Assembly (NCBI RefSeq): GCF_036346615.1
Contig: NZ_CP107836.1
Coordinates: 1-64,000 of the forward strand
Direction of reading: 5' to 3'
DNA: 64,000 nucleotides
DNA from: Streptomyces sp. NBC_00523
Lineage (GTDB): Bacteria; Actinomycetota; Actinomycetes; Streptomycetales; Streptomycetaceae
In this document: in pieces, positions 1-9,846 of the stretch
Position numbering within the stretch: position 1 is the stretch's first letter
Layout of the letters: every line of letters starts with the position of its first letter
The notes under the pieces: model-generated
What the model was told of the DNA's origin: nothing
Databases searched by the model: none
What the model saw: only the letters and a program-made list of their open reading frames with translations
Made by a program: the position numbers and the translations under genes

Positions 1-245
1 CCCATCGCTGCGCGATGGGACAGCGGAGCGCCCCGCGTCGCGGGGCGCCAAGGCGGCTCGCTTCGCTCCCCGCCCGCGCGAAGCGCGGGCGTTCCCTCCG
101 CTTCGCTCCGTGAACGCAGTGAACGGGCCGCGCTCCGCGCGGCCCTGATGGGCTGCCACTTCGTGGCAGCCCATCAGGGGTTCCGCTTCGCTCCACCCCG
201 GCCCGTCCGCTTCGCTCCCGGACCAAGCCCGCTCCGCGGGCAGCC
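1..245. repeat. Telomere-like palindrome array (linear replicon end)
   Basis: Successive perfect palindromes with three-base loops fill this stretch. Arms are 1-8/12-19 (loop TGC), 28-36/40-48 (GTC), 71-79/83-91 (GAA), 125-133/137-145 (TCC), 143-159/163-179 (TTC, 17-bp arms) and 227-232/236-241 (TCC). The first palindrome shares the core ATCGCTGCGCGAT with palindrome II of archetypal Streptomyces telomeres, as I remember that sequence. Families of such palindromes fold on the 3' overhang and are patched by Tap/Tpg. No protein-coding pattern is visible. The true terminal palindrome I seems to be missing, so the last bases may not have been sequenced or the end may be non-archetypal. I infer that base 1 is at or very near the physical end of the replicon. 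Confidence 0.85.
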
Positions 246-433
246 TGCAACAAGCCTGGGGGCTCGGTGTTTCCCGGCTCCTGCGCCGAGGCACCCTCAC
301 TACTCGAACACCACCGTCAGCCGGTCAGACCACCCGGATGACCGATCCTGCTCCGCAACAGCCTCAAGCAAGTCACGGACCTTGTATGGGCCCGGGCGTG
401 GTCTGTTCGTGCCACCCCGGGGCGCCTCCGCCC

Positions 434-769
434 TCAGACCCAGTACCCGCCGCAGCCACAGGGCTGAGGCTCCTCGTTCGGTGCCAGGGTCAGCGGGCCC
501 AGTCTCGCCGCCAGTTCCTCGGCGTTCAGGTGCCCTCCGAGCCGGTCCCAGCTCGCGATGAACCGTCCAGGTGTGAGCCCAAGGTCGAAGACGGCTGTGA
601 ACGTCGAGATCATGCAGAAGGCAATCGTGCCGTCACGGTCGACTGGATCTCTGATCCGAGCCTCCGGGTCTCCTTTCAGCCAGGTGAGCATCTCCAGCAT
701 GGGCGCCCCGCCGATCGCCCTCCGGCGCAGCTCCCGCTCGATCTCCTGCTGTCCAGCGTCCCGGCTCAT
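434..769 (-). CDS. Hypothetical protein, 111 aa
   Basis: I do not recognise a family. The product is soluble and mixed charged/hydrophobic with a Cys-Gly-Cys-Gly-Gly patch near its C-terminus. It reads as a genuine protein (amphipathic helices around residues 1-30, a hydrophobic stretch around 50-60) rather than as the Arg/Pro/Ala-rich shadow frames on the other strand. No convincing Shine-Dalgarno sequence lies before the ATG. It is the first plausible gene inside the telomeric palindromes, where small subtelomeric genes of unknown role are usual. The 188 bases between the palindromes and this gene hold nothing I recognise. Confidence 0.42.
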   Translation of the reverse strand: MSRDAGQQEIERELRRRAIGGAPMLEMLTWLKGDPEARIRDPVDRDGTIAFCMISTFTAVFDLGLTPGRFIASWDRLGGHLNAEELAARLGPLTLAPNEEPQPCGCGGYWV

Positions 770-912
770 AGCCCACCGTTCGAAGAGACCAACCCGCAGA
801 GTGGTGCTTCAAACTTGAGCCCGGCTAGATATTGGAACTGATGACATGGTGCGTTCCTCGGTCCCTGTATAGAGCCACGCGTCGACGGCCAGTGAACCTT
901 GTCGTGCGAATG

Positions 913-2701
913 ATTCGAGCTGGGGGTACCAGGGCTGGGCTCGTCACTCGGCTTCGTCATCGAAGTCCTCGCCGCGCGGCCAGCGCCCGGCCCGGCAGCC
1001 AAGTCCGTCACCACCGCCATGATCGAGGTCGGCAGTGACCTCGGCATCCCGGAGCTGTCGGAACTGCGCCTCAACACCGACTCGACACAACTGCGCCAGC
1101 AGATCGGACGCCGCATCGGCATCGGAGACACCCGAAGCGAACCCGCAGCCGGCAGCCTGGCCGCCCCCCTCAGCGCGAACCTGGGCCACGCCGTCCTGCT
1201 CTGCCTGCAAAACCAGGACGAAGTCGCCTCCAAGAAGATCCTGTTCCACCGCCAGAACGACCGCGACATCGCCAACAGTCTCAAAGCCACGATCCCGTAC
1301 TTCCTCGGCGCGGTCCCGGAGGATCAGGCGGCACTCCAGCAGCAGCTCCTCCAGGCCAAACGCGCCCAGCGCAGTGCGGAGAACCGCCTCAAAGCCGCCC
1401 AGGAAGCGAACCAGGCAGTCGAATCACAGCTGCAGTCCCTCCTGGGCGAAGCCCGAGTCCACGGGCTCCTCGCCGACGACTCCTTCAGCAGCGCGGACAG
1501 GGACATGGTCATCGAGGCACTCCGGCAGGCCTCCTCCTTCCGCCCGGCCCGGCCCGGCGCAGACGAGGAGCAGCGCAGGCAGGAACTCCTCCTCAGCGAA
1601 CAGTCCGCGGCCCTGCGCCGACAGCTGCGCTCACTGGCCGAAGAGCGCCAGCTCCTGAACGATCTGGAATCCCAGGCCGCCGGCTACAGCGGGGCCGTCA
1701 CCCGCGGCATGTCCCGCTTGTCCGCACTCAGCCTCGTGCCCGACGGCTTCCCCGGCGAACACAGCTGCCCCCTGTGCGGAAACGAGCTGACCGAACCCGA
1801 CCCGACCGTCGCCGCCATGCACACCACCCTCGAAGACCTCCGCGGTCAGCTCGACAGCGTGCGGGCAGTGCAGCCCCGCCGCGAGCAGGCCCTGCGCGAG
1901 ATCGAACAGGTCTCGGCACGTCTACGCGAAGAGCTCCGCGGCATCGAGGGCGCCCTCAGCGTCATCGCCGAACAGCGCTCCGAGCAGGCCGGCCTCCTCG
2001 GACAAGCCGAAGCCCAGGCCTACACCCGCGGCAGGATCAGCGCGTACCTCAGCCAGATCAGCACCACAACCGACAACGGCCACCTCCAGCGCCTGCAAGC
2101 AGATGCCGCGATGGCACAGCAGCTCGTCCAAGGCCTCGAAGAACAGCTCGACAACGACGCCGTCGACGAAAAGCTCACCCACAGCCTGGGCTACGTCAGC
2201 GGCAAGATGACCAGCCACGCCAGATTCCTGAACCTCGAACACGGCGGCGGACTCGTCCGACTGAACCTCAAGAAACCCACCGTCGTCACCGACGCCCCCG
2301 CCGGCAGCACCGAACTGCTCCGCATCGGCAGTGGCAAGAACCACGTCGGCTACCACCTGGCCGCCCACCTCGCCCTCCACCAGTACTTCACCGCGAACAG
2401 CCGGCCCGTACCCCGCTTCCTCATGCTCGACCAACCGACCCAGCCCTACTACCCCTCCGACATGGCCAAAGCCCGAGGACGGCTCGAAGACCTCGCCCTG
2501 GACGAAGACCGCGAGACGGTCACCCGCCTCTTCCAGCTCATGCACCAGGTCGTCGCCGAACTCGCCCCCGACTTCCAAATCATCGTCAGCGACCACGCCG
2601 ACCTGCCCCACACCTGGTACCAGGCATCCGTCCGCTACAACTGGCGCAACGGCGAAAAACTCATCCCCACCACCTGGCTCGACACCAACCCCACCCCGTA
2701 A
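913..2701 (+). pseudogene. DUF3732 ABC-3C-type ATPase, N-terminally truncated
   Basis: The frame is open from just after a TGA at 910-912, and the first ATG is at 1019 (560 aa from there). The order is: part of the ATPase lobe, the segment around PYFLGAV that leads into the coiled coil, long coiled coils interrupted by a zinc-hook-like CPLCGNEL, and a C-terminal lobe with MLDQPTQPYYP, the DUF3732 signature that carries the Walker B region. DUF3732 proteins are the ABC/SMC-like ATPases of three-component (ABC-3C) counter-invader systems. The first roughly 100 residues with the Walker A P-loop are absent, and no partner (middle component or effector) lies beside it. I infer a dead remnant of a defence island cut by recombination near the replicon end. 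A role as an alternative short protein cannot be excluded. Confidence 0.75.
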
Positions 2702-2909
2702 CCGCCGCCATATACCGGGGATCACGGAACCTGCGCAGTACTCAACCAACCTGCGCAAGCAAGCCCGGAGCCAGAAACACCCCAAGTCAAACGGCTACCG
2801 CACCCAGAAACTATGCAGCTTCAGTGAGCCACCCAGCAGACATCCCGCTCAACCAACCTGCACAACCCCAGGTCAGAAGCACAACCACTGCGCAGATTCA
2901 CTAAGCCGC
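2702..2909. repeat. Intergenic stretch with imperfect direct repeats
   Basis: No gene is visible. The motif CTCAACCAACCTGCNCAA occurs twice (near 2740 and 2849). Related TGCGCAG/TGCAGCTTCA...GAGCC strings recur near 2731, 2814 and 2889. These may be decayed end sequences of the insertion-sequence remnant that follows. Confidence 0.4.
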
Positions 2910-3545
2910 GACATGAGGTTCGCGGGCGGCGGAGGCATATGAGGCTGCAGGCCAGTTCGAGCAGACCCTGGTGGAGATCAGCGCGTCGTTCGCAGCGGAT
3001 GCGGAGTCGTTTGAATTGATGCAGCCAGACGAAAGCACGCTCGACCACCCAGCAGACCCTTGCCCAGTCCGGAACCATGGGCTACGCCACGGCGGGCGAT
3101 CATCGGTTTGATCCCGCGCTTCCACAACAGACGGCGGTACTTGTCAAAGTCGTAGCCGCGGTCGGCGTACAACCGTCGAGGCTTGCGTCGGGGGCGCCCT
3201 TGTAGACCCCGGATCGATGGGACTGCGTCCAACAACGGCAGGAGTTGGGTGACGTCGTGCCGGTTGCCGCCGGTAAGAGTCACGGCGAGCGGGGTTCCGT
3301 GGCGGTCGACGATCAGGTGGTGCTTGCTGCCCAGACGGGCACGGTCGACAGGCGAGGGGCCTGCGTGATCCCCCCTCTCAGCGCTCGGACGTGCGAGCCG
3401 TCGACGGCGCAGTCGTCGAGGTCTAGCAGGTCGGCTCGGCGCAACTCGGCCAGCAGAGCGGTGGCTTTGTTCGTGAGAACGGACAGCAGATGTTCACCAG
3501 TTTGGGAGGCACTGAGAACGGTGATCGTTCGATTATCCGTGGGGA
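2910..3545 (-). pseudogene. IS5-family transposase remnant
   Basis: Three reading frames on the minus strand must be joined to restore a DDE transposase. A segment ending in DGSHVRALRGG (about 3545-3370) contains the first catalytic Asp. A second, with LTGGNRHDVTQ and YADRGYDFDKYR (about 3285-3075), carries the second Asp. A third, WVVERAFVWLHQFKRLRIR (about 3070-2920), carries the catalytic Glu of the DDE triad. The N-terminal helix-turn-helix domain is missing and at least two frameshifts separate the pieces, so it cannot be active. It abuts the STAS gene, and its loss of the 5' end marks the junction with the rsb operon. Confidence 0.8.
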
Positions 3546-3575
3546 GCGGGAGCCTCCTTAGGCAGGCACGGTGGG

Positions 3576-3931
3576 TCAGTCGGAGGCGGTGTGCCAGGCG
3601 GTTTCGGCGTCCTGCGCGGTGGGGTGGACGGTGAAGACCTGATCGAGGCCGACGATGCGGAGGATGCGGTCGAGGTGGCTGGGGACCGCGGCCAGGACGA
3701 CGGTCGCGTTCGCGGCCAGGGCGTGGTTGCGGGCGGTGATCAGGACGGTGATGCCGGTGGAGTCGCAGAAGGCGAGGCCGCCGAGGTCGAGAAGGAGCTG
3801 CTGGCCCGGGCTCGGAGTCAGGCCGGGCAGCACGGCGCGGACTTCCGGCGCGGTGTGGTGGTCCAGCTCTCCGATGAGTTCGAGGACCGGTCCGGCAGGG
3901 GTGGTGCGGGTGTGAAGGGTCAGGTGCTTGG

Positions 3932-3935
<4 letters not shown>
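3576..3935 (-). CDS. STAS anti-sigma factor antagonist (RsbV-like)
   Basis: A 119-aa single-domain STAS protein of normal SpoIIAA/RsbV length. The motif CDSTGITVLI holds the conserved phosphoacceptor Ser59 beside Thr60. In this family an anti-sigma kinase phosphorylates that Ser, a PP2C phosphatase removes the phosphate, and the dephosphorylated form sequesters the kinase and frees a sigma factor. The GTG start overlaps the stop of the upstream PAS-PP2C phosphatase gene (GTGA), so the phosphatase and its likely substrate are translated together. No anti-sigma kinase or sigma gene is adjacent, so the downstream target must lie elsewhere. It is the last gene of the three-gene operon and is followed by transposase debris. 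Confidence 0.88.
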
Positions 3936-5199
<1,264 letters not shown>

Positions 5200-5203
<4 letters not shown>

Positions 5204-6009
5204 CGGGCGGCTCCCGCGAACACGGCGATGGCTTCGGCGGTCTCCTCGGGCGCGGCGAGCTGCGGGCAGTGTCCGGTGGCGTTTAGGGTGATGAGCTGGC
5301 TGTCCGGTATCTGCGCGTGGACGAAGGCGCCCACCTCGGGCGGGGCGATCGCGTCGCTGGAGCACTGGGCGACCAGCGTGGGCACCGTCACCGCGGCGAG
5401 GTCGGCGCGGTTGTCGGACAGGAACGTCACCCGGGCGAACAGCTTGGCGATCTTCGGGTCGGTGCGGCAGAAACTGCTGGTGAGCTCCTCCCCGAGCTCC
5501 GGCCGCTGCGGATTGCCCATGATGACTGGGGCCATCGCCCCCGACCAGCCCAGATAGTTCGCATCGAGCGATTCCAGTAGCTCGTCGATGTCCGCGGCAC
5601 TGAATCCGCCCCGGTAACCGGCATCGGGATCGTCGATGAAGCAGGGCGAAGGGGCCAGCAGAACCAGTCCCGCGAACACCTCGGGCTCGCGCACGGCGGC
5701 CAGCACGCCCATCATGGCGCTCACCGAGTGCCCGACGAACGTCACCGGTCCGAGCGCAAGCTCCCGGCACAGTTCGAGAACGTCGTCGACGTACCCGTCC
5801 AGCGTGGAGTACCGCTCGGGACTCCACGCGGAGAGGTCCGAGTTCCCCGCGCCGACGTGGTCGAAGAGGACAACGGTGAAGTCCCGCTCCAGCGCCGGCA
5901 CCACCAAACGCCACATGTTCTGATCACACCCGAAACCGTGCGCCAGTACCACCACCGGTGCACCGGACCGCCCGGTCACCCTCACATGGTTCCTGCTCCG
6001 CACATCCAT
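5200..6009 (-). CDS. rsbQ: RsbQ-like alpha/beta hydrolase
   Basis: 269 aa. The sequence follows Bacillus RsbQ closely through its length: GFGCDQNMW near the N-terminus, the nucleophile elbow FVGHSVSAMMG (Ser95), the CSSDAIAP acid (Asp219) and ATGHCPQ (His247). These triad positions are almost those of Bacillus RsbQ. RsbQ is an alpha/beta hydrolase that binds or hydrolyses an unknown small hydrophobic ligand and activates the phosphatase RsbP through its PAS domain. The gene is first in the operon and overlaps the next start by ATGA. An alternative ATG three codons upstream (6018) is possible. The promoter should lie in 6019-6175, a region also bordered by the truncated tnpB. Confidence 0.9.
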
Positions 6010-6175
6010 GCCCTCCATCGTCGCAGACAGCTCCGAGGTCGATCGCGTCACCATCGAGAGCCTGACGCTGAAATGGAGAACGTTCGATTCCCTCGGGAGC
6101 TCCGCTGCCTCCCGAACCGGTGAACAATCGCTGTCCATTCTCGTGAACATAGCCAGGTGCCGGGATTCGTTCCGG

Positions 6176-7096
6176 ATGACGAGTGTGCGGCTGGTGGGTA
6201 CGGATCTGCGGCATGTGCGGATCGGCGGGGAGATGGACCCGGCCGGGCAGAAGGCGTTGATCGTGCGGTTGCACCGGCCTGGGCGGCGGCTGGCCCGGGC
6301 GATGGCCCGGGGAGGGGTGGTGAAGATGGTCACGGTCGCCCGTGAGGGCAGTCAGTGGTGGGCCTCGTTCAACGTCCGCATCGTCCTCTCGCCGCCCGCC
6401 CAACCTTCCCGTCGGCAGAGGGAGGCGGGGACGGTGGGGATCGACCTGGGGGTGGCGGTGTTCGCAGCGACGTCGGAGCCGGTCCTCACGGCCGCCGGCA
6501 AGGAGCAGCTGTTCGGCAATCCCCGGCATCTGGACAACGCGCGCCGCCAGCTGCACAAGTGGCAGCGGCGGATGGCCCAGCGTCACGTGAAGGGGCTCCC
6601 GGTCCATCGTCAGAGCGCGGGATGGCGGGAGGCCCGGGACCAGGTCGCGCACCTCATGGGGCTGGTCGCGCAGCGGCGTGCCTCGACCCAGCATCTGCTG
6701 TCCAAGCAGCTGGTCACGCAGTTCGAGCACGTGGCGCTCGAAGACCTGCGGGTGAAGAACATGACCCGTACGGCGCGCGGCACCGTCGAGGCGCCGGGGC
6801 GGAACGTGGCGGCGAAGGCGGGGCTGAACCGGGCGATGCTGGACGTCGGGTTCGGGGAGATCCGGCGTCAGATCGAGTACAAGGCGAAGTGGCACGGCGT
6901 GAGGGTCACCGCAGTCAATCCGGCCTACACCTCGCAGACCTGTCACCGGTGCGGGCACGTCGACCGAAAGAGCCGCCGTACCCGCTCCCTCTTCGAGTGC
7001 ACCCGGTGCGGGCACGTCACCCACGCCGACATCGGCGCCGCCCACAACATCAAGCACCGCGCCCTCGACCTCGACGCCCCCGCCGAACCCCGATAG
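6176..7096 (+). pseudogene. tnpB: TnpB (OrfB) RNA-guided nuclease, N-terminally truncated
   Basis: 306 aa from an in-frame ATG; usual TnpB length is about 380-420. The RuvC nuclease residues are all present: Asp90 in VGIDLGVAVF, Glu189 in VALEDLRVKNM and Asp285 in HADIGAAHN. The zinc ribbon has Cys256/259 and Cys275/278. The missing part is the N-terminal helix-turn-helix and much of the wedge domain that binds target DNA and guide RNA. The upstream reading frame (6008-6175) does not look like TnpB, so the gene was cut at about 6165-6180. No tnpA transposase is nearby. In IS200/IS605 and IS607 elements the guide (omega) RNA overlaps the 3' end of tnpB, so 7000-7170 is where one would lie. I judge it non-functional because of the truncation. 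Confidence 0.8.
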
Positions 7097-7170
7097 CGCT
7101 GACGGAGCCGACAGGGCGCACCGTACGGCCCGTGTGACGGGCGGCGGAGAGGAGACGAAGCGTTGCCGGG

Positions 7171-7344
7171 TCATCGGACGGCGATCGGGACCACGATGGC
7201 CGCGAGGACGGCCGCGCCGCACAGCGCGAGGGTGAGCGGAGCGACGGTCTGCGGGTGCCGGTGCGCGAGGTAGGCCAGCGCCCCGAGGACCAGAACGGCA
7301 ACGAGCACCAGGAGCAGCACGACGAGCAGGGCGAGCGAGGACAT
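7171..7344 (-). CDS. Small membrane protein, 57 aa
   Basis: Two predicted membrane helices (about residues 2-27 and 35-56) joined by a short loop with His-Arg-His. The ATG is preceded by GGAG about nine bases upstream. I know no function. It lies alone between tnpB and an insertion sequence, and the IS has landed about 75 bases upstream of its start, so its promoter may be separated or replaced. Confidence 0.5.
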   Translation of the reverse strand: MSSLALLVVLLLVLVAVLVLGALAYLAHRHPQTVAPLTLALCGAAVLAAIVVPIAVR

Positions 7345-7421
7345 GGTGGATCTCCGGATTCGAACGGGGTGGAACGCCCCGGCCAGGGCGATGACCGCAC
7401 CATGCGACGGCCGAGGGCTAG

Positions 7422-8370
7422 GGCCTGTCCGGCGGATCATGGGCGGAGCCATAAGCGGACTGCCCCTGCGGTGACCGTGCCGTGGAAGACGTAGGCCCGC
7501 TTGTCGTAACGGGTGGCGATCGCGCGGGAGTTCTTGAGTCGGTTGATGGTCCGCTCGACCTCGTTGCGTCGCCTGTAGCGCTCGCGGTCGAAGCCTGCAG
7601 GTCTGCCGCCCGCGCTGCCTCTGCGCCGGCGGTTGGCCCGCTGGTCCTTCGGCTCGGGGATCGTGTGCTTGATGCGGCGTCTTCGCAGGTAGCGGCGATT
7701 TCGGCGGGAGCTGTAAGCCTTGTCGCCACTGACGTGAGCGGGCCGGGTCCGGGGCCGCCCGCCCAGCGGGCGGGGAACCCGAATCCGGACCAGGACCTCG
7801 ATCATCTGCGGGGCGTCACCCCACTGACCTGGAGTGATCAGAAGAGCCATGGGGCGGCAGCCGCCTTCACCGGCGAGGTGGATCTTGGAGGTCAGACCGC
7901 CCCGGGACCGCCCGAGTCCCTCATCGGGGCGGTGGTGCCGGGGCGTCGTCCTTTTTTCGGGACCCGCGGCCTCGCCCTGCGGGCGCCAGCCGCGTGCTGG
8001 TGGGCCCGGCAGGACGTCGAGTCGACGCCGACCATGCCCCAGTCGATCCGCCCGGCCAGGTCGGCGTCGGCCTGGACCGCCTGCAGGAGCCGGTCCCAGG
8101 TGCCGTCCGCCGACCAGCGGCGATGCCGCTCGTAGACGGTCTTCCACGAGCCGTAGCGTTCCGGCAGGTCACGCCACGGAACACCGGTGCGGACCCGGAA
8201 CAGGATCCCGTTGACCACGGTCCGGTGATCGTTCCACCGGCCGCCCCGGCCACCCGGCAAAGGCAGATGCGGCTCCAGCAACGACCACTCATGATTCGTC
8301 AGATCCCCCCGGCCCATGCCCCAACCAACGAGCGACCGATCGGAAAGTCACATGATCCGCCGGACAGGCC
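7422..8370 (-). mobile_element. Intact IS5-family insertion sequence
   Basis: A 949-bp element bounded by perfect 20-bp terminal inverted repeats: GGCCTGTCCGGCGGATCATG at 7422-7441 and its complement at 8351-8370. Both ends are flanked by CTAG (7418-7421 and 8371-8374), the likely target duplication, which is a common palindromic target of IS5-type elements. Inside is a single transposase in two overlapping frames. The intact ends and duplication suggest recent insertion, in contrast to the decayed IS remnants elsewhere in the window. Confidence 0.9.
7437..8317 (-). CDS. IS5-family DDE transposase, frameshift-fused OrfAB
   Basis: OrfA (8317 to about 7892) has the DUF4096 helix-turn-helix start LTNHEWSLLEPHLP and the first catalytic Asp in VGVDSTSCRAHQHAAG. 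OrfB continues with RSRGGLTSKIHLA, the second Asp in SGDKAYSSR, and the Glu in RNEVERTINRLKNSRAIATRYDK. The frames meet at a run of six A on the coding strand (plus-strand T 7952-7957, inside CCGAAAAAAGG). A -1 slip on AAAAAAG there gives one continuous protein of normal length. Programmed -1 frameshifting is established for this IS family. Its presence here with intact IS ends argues that the two-frame layout is functional, not a mutation. Confidence 0.88.
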
Positions 8371-8922
8371 CTAGCCATGCAACCTTCCCCGGCCGCAGAC
8401 GATCACCAAATGCCTGGCGGGCAATCCATGGTTCCGATCCGCCTGCACTATGGACTGGCCGAAGGGCGTGACGCGTTGGTTTCACACCCCGTGCGGTCCC
8501 GCGAGCGTCCCAGAGACCGCCCGGCACACCCTGGTCCCGGCCCTCCTGGACGTCCAGGACGTCGTGCTCCTGGACGTCATCCTCCTGGTCCTGGTGCTCC
8601 TGGACGTCGTGCCCCACTTCCGTCACGGTCAGGGCCGAAGATTGCGACCAGGGCATGGCCTCTCAGCAGGGGGTCCAGCGCGCGTACCGCCGGTACCGAG
8701 TCTGGCTGACCCGGTACCGGCCCGCGTTCTGCGGCGGCAATACCGGTCTGTCGGCTGCGGATGCCGGCGGGCCCGGTTGGCCGAACGCAGCGCAGCGCGA
8801 GGGCGGCGGGCGGTGGCGGGATCCGCTGCCGAGAAGGCTCGCCATGACGTGCCTTCCAGTCTCCCGGCTGCTGAGCGCCACTTCCACAGCAAGGTCGTGG
8901 TCGCCTGCTACCGGTCCCCACC
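8371..8922. other. Non-coding stretch with 12-bp repeats
   Basis: I see no credible gene. The sequence CTCCTGGACGTC occurs three times exactly (8543, 8567, 8597) with looser copies between. One frame through the repeats would give a Leu/Val/Asp-rich hydrophobic stretch, but the flanking sequence in that frame is Arg/Pro/Ala-rich and has no plausible start. Confidence 0.5.
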
Positions 8923-9129
8923 TCACCTCTTGAGGGTGTCTACTGCGGCACCCACCTCTCCGCTGACCACTCGATAGGGTGACCTGGCCGAGGGGCTTCC
9001 CTGCGCGGCAACGCGTGCCATCTCGAGTTGCTGGACGCCGCGGGCGTCATGGACGAACATCTGCAGTTGGCCGAGCGTCCATGTACTCAGGTCGCAGCTT
9101 GATTCTTCTCGATGTGCGCCGCTACTCAT
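8923..9129 (-). CDS. Hypothetical small protein, 68 aa
   Basis: A possible gene starting at an ATG preceded by GGGA; an in-frame upstream ATG exists at 9150. The predicted product is acidic at the N-terminus, contains a WTLGQLQMFVHDARG segment that looks like a folded helix, and has no known domain. Codon bias is only moderately actinobacterial. It could be a decayed C-terminal or N-terminal piece of a larger gene. Confidence 0.35.
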   Translation of the reverse strand: MSSGAHREESSCDLSTWTLGQLQMFVHDARGVQQLEMARVAAQGSPSARSPYRVVSGEVGAAVDTLKR

Positions 9130-9188
9130 GTTCCCGCCCCTGATAGGCATGCCCAGGCTGACAAGGCCTTCTGAGACTGCCGGTCGGT

Positions 9189-9448
9189 GTGGGCGAGCTT
9201 ATCCTCAGTTCCGGCGAAACCACCTTTGAGTTCTTCGGCCCGCCGAGCCAACCCTCGCGCTCGACTTCAACGGAGTCCGGCGATCAGCAGCAACCTTCAT
9301 CGCCGGATTCGACGAGATCATGCTCCAGACCCTTGCGCCCGCGGCTGTCGACCGCCTCATGCACCCCGCGCACGTCATCGTCATGCAGGGCGACCGTCAC
9401 CGCCTCGCCAAGGCGACCACCGAGCGAGGCATCGTCCCGTTCGGCTGA
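9189..9448 (+). pseudogene. DUF4325 (STAS-like) gene remnant, frameshifted
   Basis: The first frame reads GELILSSGETTFEFFG. After a shift near 9238-9248 the next frame reads PTLALDFNGVRRSAATFIAGF...HPAHVIVMQG and stops at 9446-9448. The second part fits the STAS-like DUF4325 pattern (a hydrophobic strand, Asp-Phe-x-Gly-Val, then a helix). Intact members are about 90-120 aa. With one frameshift the gene cannot make a full product. Family assignment is by eye from the short motif and is tentative. Confidence 0.45.
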
Positions 9449-9636
9449 CCCGTCAGCGGAGGGGTGGCTCCGTCCTGAAACCCCCACCGCGCACAATGAT
9501 GCTCGGGCAATAGGAGCCGTCGCGCAGAAGGGCCCCGTAACGGGCCCCTCTGCCGGTTCAGTGTTCTTCCCGTCCAGCGGAGGGGGCCGACCACGTAGGG
9601 GAAGGTGTCCGCCGGGGATGCGGAGAGAGAAGCACC

Positions 9637-9774
9637 ATGTCTTCGTTACGGAAAGAGGGGTCGGGGATCCCATCACTGGAGGTCATGGTTCCTGATGGAA
9701 TCCCCGACCAATTTCTCCGAGTGCCCTACAATGCGTTTCCCATGCCCGTTCTCGGGTGGCAGATATGCGGCTGA
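9637..9774 (+). CDS. Short ORF, 45 aa, possible leader or peptide
   Basis: The ATG is preceded by CGGAGAGAGAAGCACC, a good ribosome binding site. The product has no recognisable domain; it is hydrophobic and Pro/Gly-rich toward a C-terminal tail ending in Ile-Cys-Gly. Codon 4 is TTA, the rare bldA-dependent Leu codon. The stop codon is the first base pair of a 22-bp terminator stem. Inside the ORF, GGTCGGGGAT (near 9658) pairs with ATCCCCGACC (near 9702), so the message can fold. Codon use is not strongly biased, so this may be a structured non-coding or leader RNA rather than a peptide gene. Confidence 0.4.
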   Translation: MSSLRKEGSGIPSLEVMVPDGIPDQFLRVPYNAFPMPVLGWQICG

Positions 9775-9820
9775 CGTGCGGGTGGGCCGCGACGAATCGT
9801 CGCGGCCCACCCGCACGTCA
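9772..9820. terminator. Strong hairpin terminator, bidirectional
   Basis: Perfect 22-bp arms 9772-9793 and 9799-9820 with loop GAATC. It sits between the short plus-strand ORF and the convergent hydrophobic-protein gene and probably ends both. As usual in actinomycetes no long T-tract is needed. Confidence 0.8.
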
Positions 9821-9846
9821 TGAGGGATCTGCTCAGTCGGCAGTGG

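Noticed and set aside
883..930. Partial resemblance to the pUC/M13 polylinker: CGACGGCCAGTGAA, then TTCGAGCT and GGTACC further on.
   Set aside because: The pieces are interrupted by 17 unrelated bases and by mismatches, no lacZ or other vector sequence follows, and both sides look like actinomycete DNA. Probably coincidence, but a BLAST against UniVec would settle it.
8450..8977. Plus-strand frame of 175 codons through the 12-bp repeats.
   Set aside because: Apart from the repeat-encoded Leu/Val/Asp stretch it is Arg/Pro/Ala-rich with no ribosome site or domain.
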